NCBI GenBank assembly: GCA_005776945.1 | Contig: SXOB01000088.1 | Coordinates: forward strand, 1-64,000 | DNA length: 64,000 bases | Direction of reading: 5' to 3' | Origin: Pseudomonadota bacterium | GTDB taxonomy: Bacteria > Myxococcota_A > UBA796 > GCA-2862545 | Shown: positions 51,928-60,253 of the stretch, piece by piece | How positions within the stretch are numbered: the stretch's first letter is position 1 | How the letters are laid out: each line of letters begins with the position of its first letter | Translations under genes and position numbers: made by a program | Notes under the pieces: generated by a model | Database searches by the model: none | Seen by the model: only the letters and a program-made list of their open reading frames with translations | Told to the model about the DNA's origin: nothing

Positions 51928-52295
51928 GCGCGCCCGTACGCGGATTTCCGTTGGACCTTGGCGCCGGTCGGCCCTCCGACCTCGTCGGCGATCACGAGCG
52001 ACATCGGCGTGCGCTCACGCAGTTGTTGTCCACGCGTCCGGGAGACGTCCCCGCGCACCCCACATTTGGGTGTCGGGCGCTTGAGTGGAGGTTCTCCGCA
52101 GCCACGCCGGGCGGTCTGCGGCTCGCAGAGGCTGCCGTTCGGGAGGCGGTGGCGAAGTGGCTACCTGGAATCGAATTGCTGACCGTAGCTGGGAGCTGCG
52201 AACCCGGCGGCCAATTGAAGCTCGAGTTGATTTGGCGGGCAAAGAATTCCGATCGCGGCCAGCCCTACACCTGGCGACCTGGAGGCGCCCTTTGA
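51924..52295 (+). CDS. gp25/GpW-type baseplate wedge protein
   Basis: A 123-residue protein. FPLDLGAGRPSDLVGDHE and RALTQLLSTRPGDVPAHPTF follow the gp25 pattern (...I.tplGeR...PeFG). ATG 51924 overlaps the hub stop. In contractile tails gp25 links the sheath to the baseplate. Confidence 0.9.
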   Translation: MSAPVRGFPLDLGAGRPSDLVGDHERHRRALTQLLSTRPGDVPAHPTFGCRALEWRFSAATPGGLRLAEAAVREAVAKWLPGIELLTVAGSCEPGGQLKLELIWRAKNSDRGQPYTWRPGGAL

Positions 52296-55200
52296 TTCCA
52301 TCGACGACCGACGGCTGGATGGACGCCATCCGCGAACGCCTGCCGGACTATTGCGCCGAATGGACCGACCTAGGTGACGCCGACCCAGGGATGGCCCTTC
52401 TCCGAACGGTCGCTTGGATGTTGCAAAATGCCTCCACCCGGATGGAGTTGTTGCCCGAGCAGGTTCGCGAGTCGTTCCTGACGTTCGTAGGCGAAACGCC
52501 GATGCCGGCCCAGGCTGCCGTGGCGACGGTCTGGTTTCGGCTGTCCTCGACGCACCGCGATGGGGTTGAGATTCCGCCGGCGACGGTGGTCTCCACACGG
52601 CCGCTCGGCGACGGCGGCCCCGTCCGCTTCGTGACCGAAACCGGTTTGACAGTGGCCCGAGCTCGGCCGACGCGTGTGGTCTGGGTGGAAGGCGGAGGAG
52701 AGGCTCGCGTGCGGGGCGCGCGCACCGAGGTCGTGGAGGGCTGGGGTGACGGTCGGCTTGTCTTCCAAGACTGCGAACCGCGGGGCCGTGGCGTGATGGG
52801 GTGTGACGGCCAACTCGCCATCCAAGTGCAGTTCAAGGCACCACGAGGTGTTCGTGGCGCGCGTGCGCGCTGGGTCGACGAGATGGGCCGTGACTGGACA
52901 CCGTGGCACCGCTGGTGTCGCGAAACGGCCGAGGGTTGGGTCCCGGTCGAAGTTGGAGAGGACGGTGCGCTGATCCTGGACGAGCCGGCGGGGGGTTTGG
53001 CTACATGGCGTGGTTCGTTGGAATTTGAACGCGGCATGGCCGATCAACTCCAGCGCTGCTCCATGGCGGTCGTGTGCGATGCCGAAAGTGGCTCAGAACG
53101 CGTGGTTGATTGGCAGGTTGACGCTGCGGGTGCCGGGCTGGTCTGGACGCTGACCCACGTGTCGAAGATCCCCGTCGGCGGTTCATTGTACCTTGTGATC
53201 CCGGACGAGGCTGGGCCGTCCACGCGAGGTGGCGGGGGTTTGGCGTCTTGGACCTGGTGGGTTCGAGCGCGCCATTCCTGGATGGAATTGCCGCCGGAAT
53301 GCGTGGTGGAATGCGGAAGTGGCGTGCGGATTTTGGGTCCTATCGGGGAAAGCGATATCGGGAACGTGCAATTGCGTTGTGCCCCATGGAATGCCCCCAC
53401 ATGGGGGGAGGAGGAGTTGCCGCGACTGCGCTGCGTCTTCAAGTACTCCGGGACGCTCGGATTGGGGTCTTCGTACGGTGAGGATGCACCATCGCATCCC
53501 ATCACGTCGCTGCCAACGTTGGCGTGGCAATCCGCCGCAACCCTGCCGCCGCTGCCTGGCGCTTCCCTTTGGGTGGGGGGCCCGGCCCTGCTTGTCGGGA
53601 TTCGGGACGTCGAACTGCGCCTACAGCTTGGCGTTGATGGCGACGAAGCGCGACGCAGCGTCGAATTTCACGTCAAGGTATGGACGTCGCTGGGGTGGCG
53701 CCGCGTGCCATGCCCACAGCTTTCGGATTTGAAGAGGCTCGACACGAGTGACTTGATTTCGGTTCAGGTGTCGCTCGATTTGGGCACCGACCTTGAGGCG
53801 CGTAGCGGACCCGAGGGCGTCGTAGGCGGCTGGGTGAGAGTCGAGGTGGCCTCCGTTCCGCGGTCGGTCTCCGTGATTCGGCTGTACTCGGCGGAACTCG
53901 TCCCGAGCGATGGTCGAGGGTGGCAAGTATCGGTCGTTCCTGTGGAGAGCCGCCTCGATTTGTCGTTTGCGGATCGGCCTGAGTTGGATCGGTCGTGGTC
54001 CCGGAAAGGCGCCGGCCCCGTTGTGGCGTCAGTTCGGGACGCGGCCGTCCTCGGTTGTGATCCGCACAATGACGCCCTCTACATTCGCTACGATGGAACT
54101 TTGCCCCCTGGACGTCGCCATACGTTGTCCGTTCGGGGCGAATCGGAGGTCGACAACGGTCAGGGTCCCGTTCGTTGGGAGGTACTGGGCCCTGGCGGGT
54201 GGCGAGCCTTGGACGTGGTGGCGCCGTTGCGGCCGTCTGGCGTCGGAACGCTGATCTTCGGCCTCGATCGTCCCGCCGGAAGTGCTGATGGGACCTGGAT
54301 CCGCGCCACGTGGCCTTCGGGCGCGTTGCGGCCGGCACGTTGGACGTCGATCGGCGTGGGAGCCGTACGCGTCCGCAACGCCCACCCCAATCGGCCCGAG
54401 CGGCACTCCGGCCATGGCCTTCCCGGCCAAGTGATCCGCCTCCGGAGGGGCCCCATCGATCCAACTGCGACTTGGGCCGTCGAGGTTGCGGACGGGGGCC
54501 TGACCACGCCGTGGCGACTGGCCCCAGGGAACCGGTGGGACGGCGCCGGACCCGACGACCCCGTCTTTGTCCTTGATGCTGCGAGGGGCCAATTGCACTT
54601 CGGCGACGGCCGGCACGGCCGCGTGTTGCCGCGTGGGGAAATGAATGTCGCCGTGCCAGAAGTGCCCTGCGTGGTGGGTCGTCGAGGCAATGTCCCTCCA
54701 GGGTCCATTTCGGTCTGCGACGCGTTCGCGGACCTCGTCGACGTCCTCCAAGACCGACCAGCGGCCGGCGGCCTCGACGCCGAGTCTGGCTCTCGGTGGG
54801 GCGAACGCGGGCGCGAGGCGTGGGAGCGGCGCGACCGCGCGGTCACCGGGGCGGATGTTCAGGAGTTGGCGCTACGCGCCTGTCCGGATGCTCGGCGCGC
54901 CTGGGCGTTCGGCGAGTCGTCGGGTCTCGTGAAGGTGGTCCTCTGGTCGCCGAACGCGTCGTCGTCGGCCTCGCTGCGCGAGGTCGAGGCCTATTTGAAC
55001 GAGCGAGCTGTCGTCGGCATGCGATTTCGCGCGTCGTGGGCGCGGGTCAAGCCGGTAGACGTCATGGTCGAGTTCGTCGCGGACCCTGGCATCGATCCGG
55101 CCGCGATCGAAGGTCCGGTGGCGGCCTGGGTGGCTGCGTTCCTCGACCCCGTGGACGGTGGTCCGGAGCGCCGCGGTTGGGCGCCGGGCCAGGCGGTGAG

Positions 55201-55384
55201 TGCCGGCGACCTTCAGCGCATGATTCGAGACGTGCCTGGCGTGCGGCGCATCGAAAGGGCCAAACTCTCGACCGGTGGGGCCGGCTTCGTGCGATGGGTG
55301 GAAGAGCCCCCGGCCCTGGTGGCCAGCGATGCCGACGCCGTGATTGCCGCGGGCGTCATTCGCGTCGTGGGGCGTTCGTCGTGA
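52292..55384 (+). CDS. Baseplate J-like wedge protein (Afp11-like)
   Basis: A 1030-residue protein. It begins MIPSTTDGWMDAIRERLPDY with ADPGMALLRTVAWML (typical gp6/GpJ opening). It continues with a long beta-rich insert, and its C-terminal domain has DVQELALRACPDARRAW and AVSAGDLQRMIRDVPGVRRI. TTG 52292 is chosen because GGAGG lies 7 bp upstream and the codon overlaps the gp25 stop. It forms the dimeric wedge that clamps the sheath. Lengths near 1000 residues are usual in eCIS. Confidence 0.9.
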   Translation: MIPSTTDGWMDAIRERLPDYCAEWTDLGDADPGMALLRTVAWMLQNASTRMELLPEQVRESFLTFVGETPMPAQAAVATVWFRLSSTHRDGVEIPPATVVSTRPLGDGGPVRFVTETGLTVARARPTRVVWVEGGGEARVRGARTEVVEGWGDGRLVFQDCEPRGRGVMGCDGQLAIQVQFKAPRGVRGARARWVDEMGRDWTPWHRWCRETAEGWVPVEVGEDGALILDEPAGGLATWRGSLEFERGMADQLQRCSMAVVCDAESGSERVVDWQVDAAGAGLVWTLTHVSKIPVGGSLYLVIPDEAGPSTRGGGGLASWTWWVRARHSWMELPPECVVECGSGVRILGPIGESDIGNVQLRCAPWNAPTWGEEELPRLRCVFKYSGTLGLGSSYGEDAPSHPITSLPTLAWQSAATLPPLPGASLWVGGPALLVGIRDVELRLQLGVDGDEARRSVEFHVKVWTSLGWRRVPCPQLSDLKRLDTSDLISVQVSLDLGTDLEARSGPEGVVGGWVRVEVASVPRSVSVIRLYSAELVPSDGRGWQVSVVPVESRLDLSFADRPELDRSWSRKGAGPVVASVRDAAVLGCDPHNDALYIRYDGTLPPGRRHTLSVRGESEVDNGQGPVRWEVLGPGGWRALDVVAPLRPSGVGTLIFGLDRPAGSADGTWIRATWPSGALRPARWTSIGVGAVRVRNAHPNRPERHSGHGLPGQVIRLRRGPIDPTATWAVEVADGGLTTPWRLAPGNRWDGAGPDDPVFVLDAARGQLHFGDGRHGRVLPRGEMNVAVPEVPCVVGRRGNVPPGSISVCDAFADLVDVLQDRPAAGGLDAESGSRWGERGREAWERRDRAVTGADVQELALRACPDARRAWAFGESSGLVKVVLWSPNASSSASLREVEAYLNERAVVGMRFRASWARVKPVDVMVEFVADPGIDPAAIEGPVAAWVAAFLDPVDGGPERRGWAPGQAVSAGDLQRMIRDVPGVRRIERAKLSTGGAGFVRWVEEPPALVASDADAVIAAGVIRVVGRSS

Positions 55385-56133
55385 GGGCCGTCGGCGTGCG
55401 CAGGTGGTGGTCCGCGATCGGCGACGCTGACGCGTTCGCCCTGGTGCTCGCCGAAGAGGGGGGGATCAGCGTGACCCGGGTTTTGGTGCCGGCGCCGTCG
55501 GGGAAAGCGCTTTCTCACGGTGTCGACGTGAATCGTCGCGCAGGGTGGTTGCCCATCGAGGACGTGGAGGACGACGCGTGGATCACCGAGGTGCGGCTTC
55601 GCGTGGCGACGCGCCCGTGGGCCCGGTACCTTCCGCCGCCGATGCGGGCGCCAGGGGCTCGGCCGGAACGACTGCTGCTGCTGATTCAGGATGTCGTCGG
55701 ACCCATGCTCAAGCGGCTGGACGACGTCAATCGCGTGGCCGAACTTGCCTTGCCAGCTGACGGGCTCTCCCGTGGGTCGCGCTGGATGCTGCGCCAGCGG
55801 TGTGGGACGGCGCGTGTGGTCCGCGACACCGCCGAACGCCTTCTCGGCATGCCATGTGCGGTGAGAACCGTGGGTGTGGGCCGGGGGCTGGTCCTCGGTC
55901 GGTCCAGGTGGGTCACGACCGCTGGCGTTGAGGGTCGCCCGTTCGACATGCCGGGGTCCTACTTCGGCGGTGAACAGCTCCCCCGTGGCCGAGGGGTCGA
56001 GATCGCCATCCCGTCCAAGGCCGAGCCGCCGGTGCGCGTCGCGGCGGCCGTCCGGGCGGTCCTACCTATCGGAACTGCGTTGTTCTGGGCCCTTGAGCCT
56101 GAGGGAGGCAATCATGCACGTTCGGCCATTTGA
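55381..56133 (+). CDS. Tail protein I-like baseplate component (Afp12-like)
   Basis: A 250-residue protein from GTG 55381 overlapping the J-like stop. RLLLLIQDVVGPMLKRLDDV and LRQRCGTARVVRDTAERLLG fit the wedge partner of GpJ (GpI/Afp12). LPRGRGVEIAIPSKAEPPVR resembles the C-terminal docking domain. Completes the baseplate. It overlaps the next gene by 20 bp. Confidence 0.75.
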   Translation: MRAVGVRRWWSAIGDADAFALVLAEEGGISVTRVLVPAPSGKALSHGVDVNRRAGWLPIEDVEDDAWITEVRLRVATRPWARYLPPPMRAPGARPERLLLLIQDVVGPMLKRLDDVNRVAELALPADGLSRGSRWMLRQRCGTARVVRDTAERLLGMPCAVRTVGVGRGLVLGRSRWVTTAGVEGRPFDMPGSYFGGEQLPRGRGVEIAIPSKAEPPVRVAAAVRAVLPIGTALFWALEPEGGNHARSAI

Positions 56134-57001
56134 TGGAATGACGCTGACCCTCGACGATTGGCTGACCGACCAGCGGCATCACCGGTCCGCCCTTGCGCGG
56201 TTTGCGCGCGCCTGGGGGGGGTCGGGCGTGATTGACGGCCTCGGCGTCGCCCTTTCGGATGGAAGGGCCGTGATTGGGTCGGGCTCCGGCCTTGCGCTTT
56301 CGGGTGCCCTCATCGTGTTGAATGACGCGGCTGCCGTTGAATTCGCCGAAGTCCCCGAGGGACGGCACGGGCTCTGGCTCACGCTCGAAGAGCGCGTCCT
56401 CGCGGAGCCCACAAGCCCGGTCTGGGATGGTCCCGAACGGGCCCCGACCCGCGTGGACGACGTTGTCGTGCCTGCGTTGCTGCCCGACGGTGAGAGGCAT
56501 CCTGACGGCGTCCTCGTGGCCGTGTTGCATATGGGTGCGGATCGGGGATTGGCCGTCCACCGCGATGTCCCCAGAGCATCGGACCGGTCCCGGTCGGGAC
56601 GGTCTTCTCAGCAGGAGGTCGTGGCGAGGGTGGTCGCGGCGCTCGTCGGATGGCTGGACGCCGGCGCCACCAGCGTGGCCATGGATCCTGGTCGGGCGGC
56701 GCTGGCAGCGTCGACCTTTGGGGCGATGGAATTGCGTTTGGCCGAGGGCGGCTTCGATGAACGCCCGCTGGCAGAGGCCGCGCTCCGAGTGGTTCGCCGC
56801 GCCGGGGGGTTGGCGGGGCCGTCGGCGCCGCCAACGATGGCACGTGCGCTGTCCAAACTCGCGGCCCTCGATGCCAAGGCCCCCGGCCCGAATGCGTCAC
56901 GGGGAGCCTGGTTGGCTTGGTTCGACGCGCTCAAAGGACTCGTTGGCGATCTGGAGGCGGCCTCCGTCGAACTCGGTACAAGCCGGCGAGTACAGCGTTG
57001 A
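56114..57001 (+). CDS. Injection-system accessory protein with N-terminal 'FDGMTLTLDDW' domain
   Basis: A 295-residue protein. The N-terminus VRPFDGMTLTLDDWLTDQRHH followed by GGSGVIDGLGVALSDGRAVI recalls a domain seen beside eCIS and phage-like operons (FxGQLLTxxDFxxEQxYH...GWGVVxGLEV). The second half is helical. ATG 56114 has GAGGGAGG upstream and overlaps tail protein I. A surface or baseplate-peripheral role is inferred only from position. Confidence 0.6.
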   Translation: MHVRPFDGMTLTLDDWLTDQRHHRSALARFARAWGGSGVIDGLGVALSDGRAVIGSGSGLALSGALIVLNDAAAVEFAEVPEGRHGLWLTLEERVLAEPTSPVWDGPERAPTRVDDVVVPALLPDGERHPDGVLVAVLHMGADRGLAVHRDVPRASDRSRSGRSSQQEVVARVVAALVGWLDAGATSVAMDPGRAALAASTFGAMELRLAEGGFDERPLAEAALRVVRRAGGLAGPSAPPTMARALSKLAALDAKAPGPNASRGAWLAWFDALKGLVGDLEAASVELGTSRRVQR

Positions 57002-57780
57002 AGGCGACTGTGCGCATTCGGGTCGTGATTCCAGGCGCGCAGGGCCGACGTTTGGGTCTGTCGGTCCCGACTTGGATGCCAATGTCGGAGTTGGGGCGCC
57101 GCTTGAGCGTCGAATTGGGCTTGCCCGAAGGGGGGGCATTCCGGGTCCGCGGCCGGGTTTGGGGCCCGCAGGACACGCTCGCCACGATGAGGGCCCAGCC
57201 GGGGGAGGCGTGGTGGTGGGTGGGCCCGCGTCGAATACCCTCATCGCCGTCTGAAGTTGCCGAGCCCGCGTTGCGCCTCGGGCTGAACTGGATCGTCGCG
57301 AGTGTTCTTCTCGGCGCAACCGGTTTGACGCCGCTCGGGGTAGGCGCGTGGGCGGGAGCACTGGCTGCGGCAGGCCAACCTTCGCGCGGGGGTCGCGCAG
57401 ACCTTTGGGTGACGCTCGTCGGGTTGCTTGGCGCCGCGGTGTGCTGGATGGCCAACTCGGGATTCGAAGGACTCGGGTGGGTCGCGGTCGGCGTCGGGTT
57501 GGGAGGACTCGCCCGCCTGGGCGTTCTGCCCTCAGCGCCCGCGCACGATCTGCGTCCGTGTCCGTTCTGTGGCGTGGCAGCCGATGGCGCTGGTCACGCA
57601 GGCTGTGTGCGGGCCGCTCACGCCGCCAATGGCGCGCGGGCCCAGCGGAATGCAGACGCGATCGCAAGGAGTCCGACAGCGATGGCCGCGATGGCCGCGC
57701 CCGTCGCGAAAGCCTCCGGCGTTGGCGCGCCGGTGGCGTGGAAGCTGCGTCCGATCAGGAGAACCACCGAGCCAAGGTAG
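56998..57780 (+). CDS. Ubiquitin-like-domain membrane protein with zinc-ribbon-like end
   Basis: A 260-residue protein from TTG 56998 (overlaps preceding stop). Residues 1-75 (VRIRVVIPGAQGRRLGLSVP) resemble the YukD/EsaB beta-grasp fold of type VII-like systems. Two or three hydrophobic segments follow (LNWIVASVLLGATGLTPLGV, VTLVGLLGAAVCWM). A CPFC...GHAGC pair (about residues 187-203) could bind zinc. The last 55 residues overlap the convergent transporter gene by 163 bp. It could anchor the baseplate to the membrane; unproven. The C-terminal tail may be wrong if translation stops earlier. Confidence 0.55.
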   Translation: MKATVRIRVVIPGAQGRRLGLSVPTWMPMSELGRRLSVELGLPEGGAFRVRGRVWGPQDTLATMRAQPGEAWWWVGPRRIPSSPSEVAEPALRLGLNWIVASVLLGATGLTPLGVGAWAGALAAAGQPSRGGRADLWVTLVGLLGAAVCWMANSGFEGLGWVAVGVGLGGLARLGVLPSAPAHDLRPCPFCGVAADGAGHAGCVRAAHAANGARAQRNADAIARSPTAMAAMAAPVAKASGVGAPVAWKLRPIRRTTEPR

Positions 57781-58865
57781 CCGGCGCTGTCGCAGACGTA
57801 GACAAGGAAGCCCGCGTTGGCGGGTTGACCGGTGGCGGCGACGAGGCGGTCGAACAGGGCGCAGCCGAAGGGGACGTAGCCAAGGTAGGTTCCCAGTCCG
57901 ACGCCCACCATCAGCGGCACGCCACCCCACGCGCCGTACAGCCATCCCAACGAAGCGAGCGCGGCTACGGCCGCTCCAAAACCGACCCAAAGGTGGATGG
58001 CGAGGACGGCCCGCATGTTGTCACGGATGGCGACGATCGACCCCATGGCCAGAAGCGAAAACATCGCGATGGGGATTTCCCCCCAGGTCATCCAGCCGGA
58101 CGCGTCTTGTACGTCCATCGCTCGGTACAGGTCGGCCGCGAAATTGTCCCGGAAGTCGCGGACGCAGGTGAGCGCGACGTACAAGGCGATCAAGGGTGCC
58201 AGACCGAGCGCGTGGGTGCGAAGGAACATCCGCCTTGCACGAGCGTCCATCGGGACGCGAACGACGCGTTCCGCTTCGTCCTCCGGCGTGGGATCCGGCA
58301 GCGACTTCAGCCCGAGCACGCCAAGGCCGAGGGGAAGTGCGAAGGTGGCCGCAGTGACGAGGGGCATCCACAATTCGGGAACGCCGGCGTCCAGCCAAAG
58401 GGCCCCCACGGACTTTGTAGCCCCCGACGCAATGATGAAGCTGGCGGAGAGTCCCACGGCGAGCAAATCTGAACTGCGGCGTCCCTCGAGCCAGGAGACG
58501 ACCAGGCCCCAAACAAGGGCCAGCGCCAGTCCGTTGACGAACATGGCGGCGAGAGCGCCAGCGGTGGGCAGAAACGGCAGGGCCATGAGCGGAAGCGTGG
58601 CCATGGCCATGGTCGCCGCGAGCGCACTTTCCCGTCCGGCCCGGCGCATCTGCCCGATGACGGCGATGCCAAGGAACTTCGACGTAGCGTAGCCAAGCGC
58701 CTGCGAGACCACGAGAGCCGTCTTCAGGTCCATCCCGAAGATCGCCCCTTCCCACGTTCCAACGGTAAACGGCTTCCGCCACGCGTAGACAGAAAAATAG
58801 GTGACGAACGAGGCCAGCATCGCAAGGCCTTCGACGCGACCCATACGCACGCCGAGGACGGTCAT
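57618..58865 (-). CDS. MFS-like transporter (DUF5690 family)
   Basis: A 415-residue polytopic protein with about 12 helices. SVYAWRKPFTVGTWEGAIFG and LGYATSKFLGIAVI are typical of the DUF5690 branch of MFS proteins. VCDSAGYLGSVVLLIG is near the C-terminus. ATG 58865 gives MTVLGVRMGRVEG; an in-frame start up to 58940 would overlap the divergent gene region. Substrate unknown. Its 3' end overlaps the convergent membrane-protein frame. Confidence 0.85.
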   Translation of the reverse strand: MTVLGVRMGRVEGLAMLASFVTYFSVYAWRKPFTVGTWEGAIFGMDLKTALVVSQALGYATSKFLGIAVIGQMRRAGRESALAATMAMATLPLMALPFLPTAGALAAMFVNGLALALVWGLVVSWLEGRRSSDLLAVGLSASFIIASGATKSVGALWLDAGVPELWMPLVTAATFALPLGLGVLGLKSLPDPTPEDEAERVVRVPMDARARRMFLRTHALGLAPLIALYVALTCVRDFRDNFAADLYRAMDVQDASGWMTWGEIPIAMFSLLAMGSIVAIRDNMRAVLAIHLWVGFGAAVAALASLGWLYGAWGGVPLMVGVGLGTYLGYVPFGCALFDRLVAATGQPANAGFLVYVCDSAGYLGSVVLLIGRSFHATGAPTPEAFATGAAIAAIAVGLLAIASAFRWARAPLAA

Positions 58866-58948
58866 GGAGGACGCTAACGCCAGGTCTGGCCGCCGGAAGG
58901 CGGCGAGGCGTGGTGCGCCGGCGTCGATGGTGTGGCGCACCCTGGGGC

Positions 58949-60202
58949 ATGGACGGTCGTCGGGACGTCGTGTTGCGCAGTTGGGGCGGTCGCCTGGTTC
59001 GCGCTCCGGGCCCTCGGGTCGTCCTTGGGGTGCGTCCGGGCCCAGACGGGGTGCGGCTGCCCGCGGAGCGCGGCGTCGCCGACGAACATGTTTGGCTTGT
59101 CACCGACCGCAGCGGGGCTGTGGTTCACCCCCAAGCCGATTGTGCGGTCCGCATTGCGATGCGCGCGCCGGCGGACTGGCGGACGCTGCCCCCAGTGGCC
59201 GGAAGCGCAGTGGTGGGGCCGGGGATGCTGCTTGCGATCGGACGCGCCGACGATCCCGTCTTGGTCCGCATCGTCGACCTTCCCTGCCTTGGCGATGAAG
59301 CGAGCCAAATGCTTGGTCCGGCACCCCGTCCTTGGGGAATTGCGTTGGCCGCCGCCCTGGCTTGGGTGGCCGGGGTGGGCCATTTCGCTGCGTGCGGCGC
59401 CGCGCTTTGGGCCGTTGGCAGGCGTCCGACGGCCAGCGTCGTGGAGGGGCCGGTGGCGCTTGCCGTCGACCCGGCCTTGGAGGCGGTTGTGGCCGCTCGG
59501 GCGGCAGCGTGGTTGGAGGACGGGACGCTCGCGCGGCTGGACCGCGTTCGTCCGACGTTGGATGCCGTCGCGGCGTCGGCGGCCGAGCGGGGCCTACCCG
59601 CGCTGGTCGCAGCCATCCCTTGGGTGGAGAGTCGGTACTCCGATGAGGCGACATCAGAGCTGTGCGCGGCCGGCCGCTGGCAGCTGATGCCCGAGGTCGG
59701 CGTGCGGGGGGGCCTTCGGGCCGGGGTGGACTTTGCCGTTCGGAGCTGCCGATTGCGGGGTGCACCTGGGCTTTGGTCGCCGACGCGGTTGGCACCCCCG
59801 CGAAACGTGGCCCAAAACAGCGTTTACGCCGATGCGAGTGGGTGTCGAATCGTCGCCTGCGAGCGCGATGACCGTCGCGACGCTGAGAGGTCGACCGTCG
59901 CTGCGCTCGCGTTGTTGGCCGACGCCTGGGCCGATGTTGACCTTCGCGCGAGCCCCATCGCGGAAGCGCTGCTCGTGGCCACCCACCACGCCGGCCATGA
60001 CGACGCCGCCTTGGACGGGGAGGGAGGCAAGTCGACCAATGTCCGCCCCGCTCTGCTCAGGTTGCGTGACGGTTGTGGCGGCGAATCGGACTGGACGACG
60101 TGGGTGGGGGGCTGCCCGGGCGAGTCCCCAGGCCTCCTGCCGAGCACCCAAGCGTACGTCGTCGACGTGCTTGCCGTGGCGCAACTCGCGGGCTTGCGCT
60201 GA
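58949..60202 (+). CDS. FHA-like / lytic transglycosylase membrane protein
   Basis: A 417-residue protein. Residues 1-110 look FHA-like (RPGPDGVRLPAERGVADEHV, then VTDRSGAVVHPQADCAVRI). A membrane span lies at about 130-155 (IALAAALAWVAGVGHFAACG). The periplasmic part has IPWVESRYSDEATSELCAAG and GRWQLMPEVG, the SLT/MltD catalytic Glu and fold motif. It would cleave peptidoglycan glycan strands. ATG 58949 follows CCTGGGG. Located between the injection system and a kinase gene. Confidence 0.75.
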   Translation: MDGRRDVVLRSWGGRLVRAPGPRVVLGVRPGPDGVRLPAERGVADEHVWLVTDRSGAVVHPQADCAVRIAMRAPADWRTLPPVAGSAVVGPGMLLAIGRADDPVLVRIVDLPCLGDEASQMLGPAPRPWGIALAAALAWVAGVGHFAACGAALWAVGRRPTASVVEGPVALAVDPALEAVVAARAAAWLEDGTLARLDRVRPTLDAVAASAAERGLPALVAAIPWVESRYSDEATSELCAAGRWQLMPEVGVRGGLRAGVDFAVRSCRLRGAPGLWSPTRLAPPRNVAQNSVYADASGCRIVACERDDRRDAERSTVAALALLADAWADVDLRASPIAEALLVATHHAGHDDAALDGEGGKSTNVRPALLRLRDGCGGESDWTTWVGGCPGESPGLLPSTQAYVVDVLAVAQLAGLR

Positions 60203-60253
60203 CCGGCTTGCGCGGCGACGACCGGGGGTGTTTGGGCTATACGGCTGGGCCGA

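Noticed and set aside
43404-57780. A prophage
   Set aside because: Sheath, tube and baseplate genes occur, but no terminase, portal, capsid, replication or lysis genes are present, and gene order matches contractile injection systems.
43404-57780. A type VI secretion system
   Set aside because: TssJ/L/M membrane complex genes, ClpV and a TssB/C sheath pair are absent. The sheath is a single Pvc/Afp-like protein.
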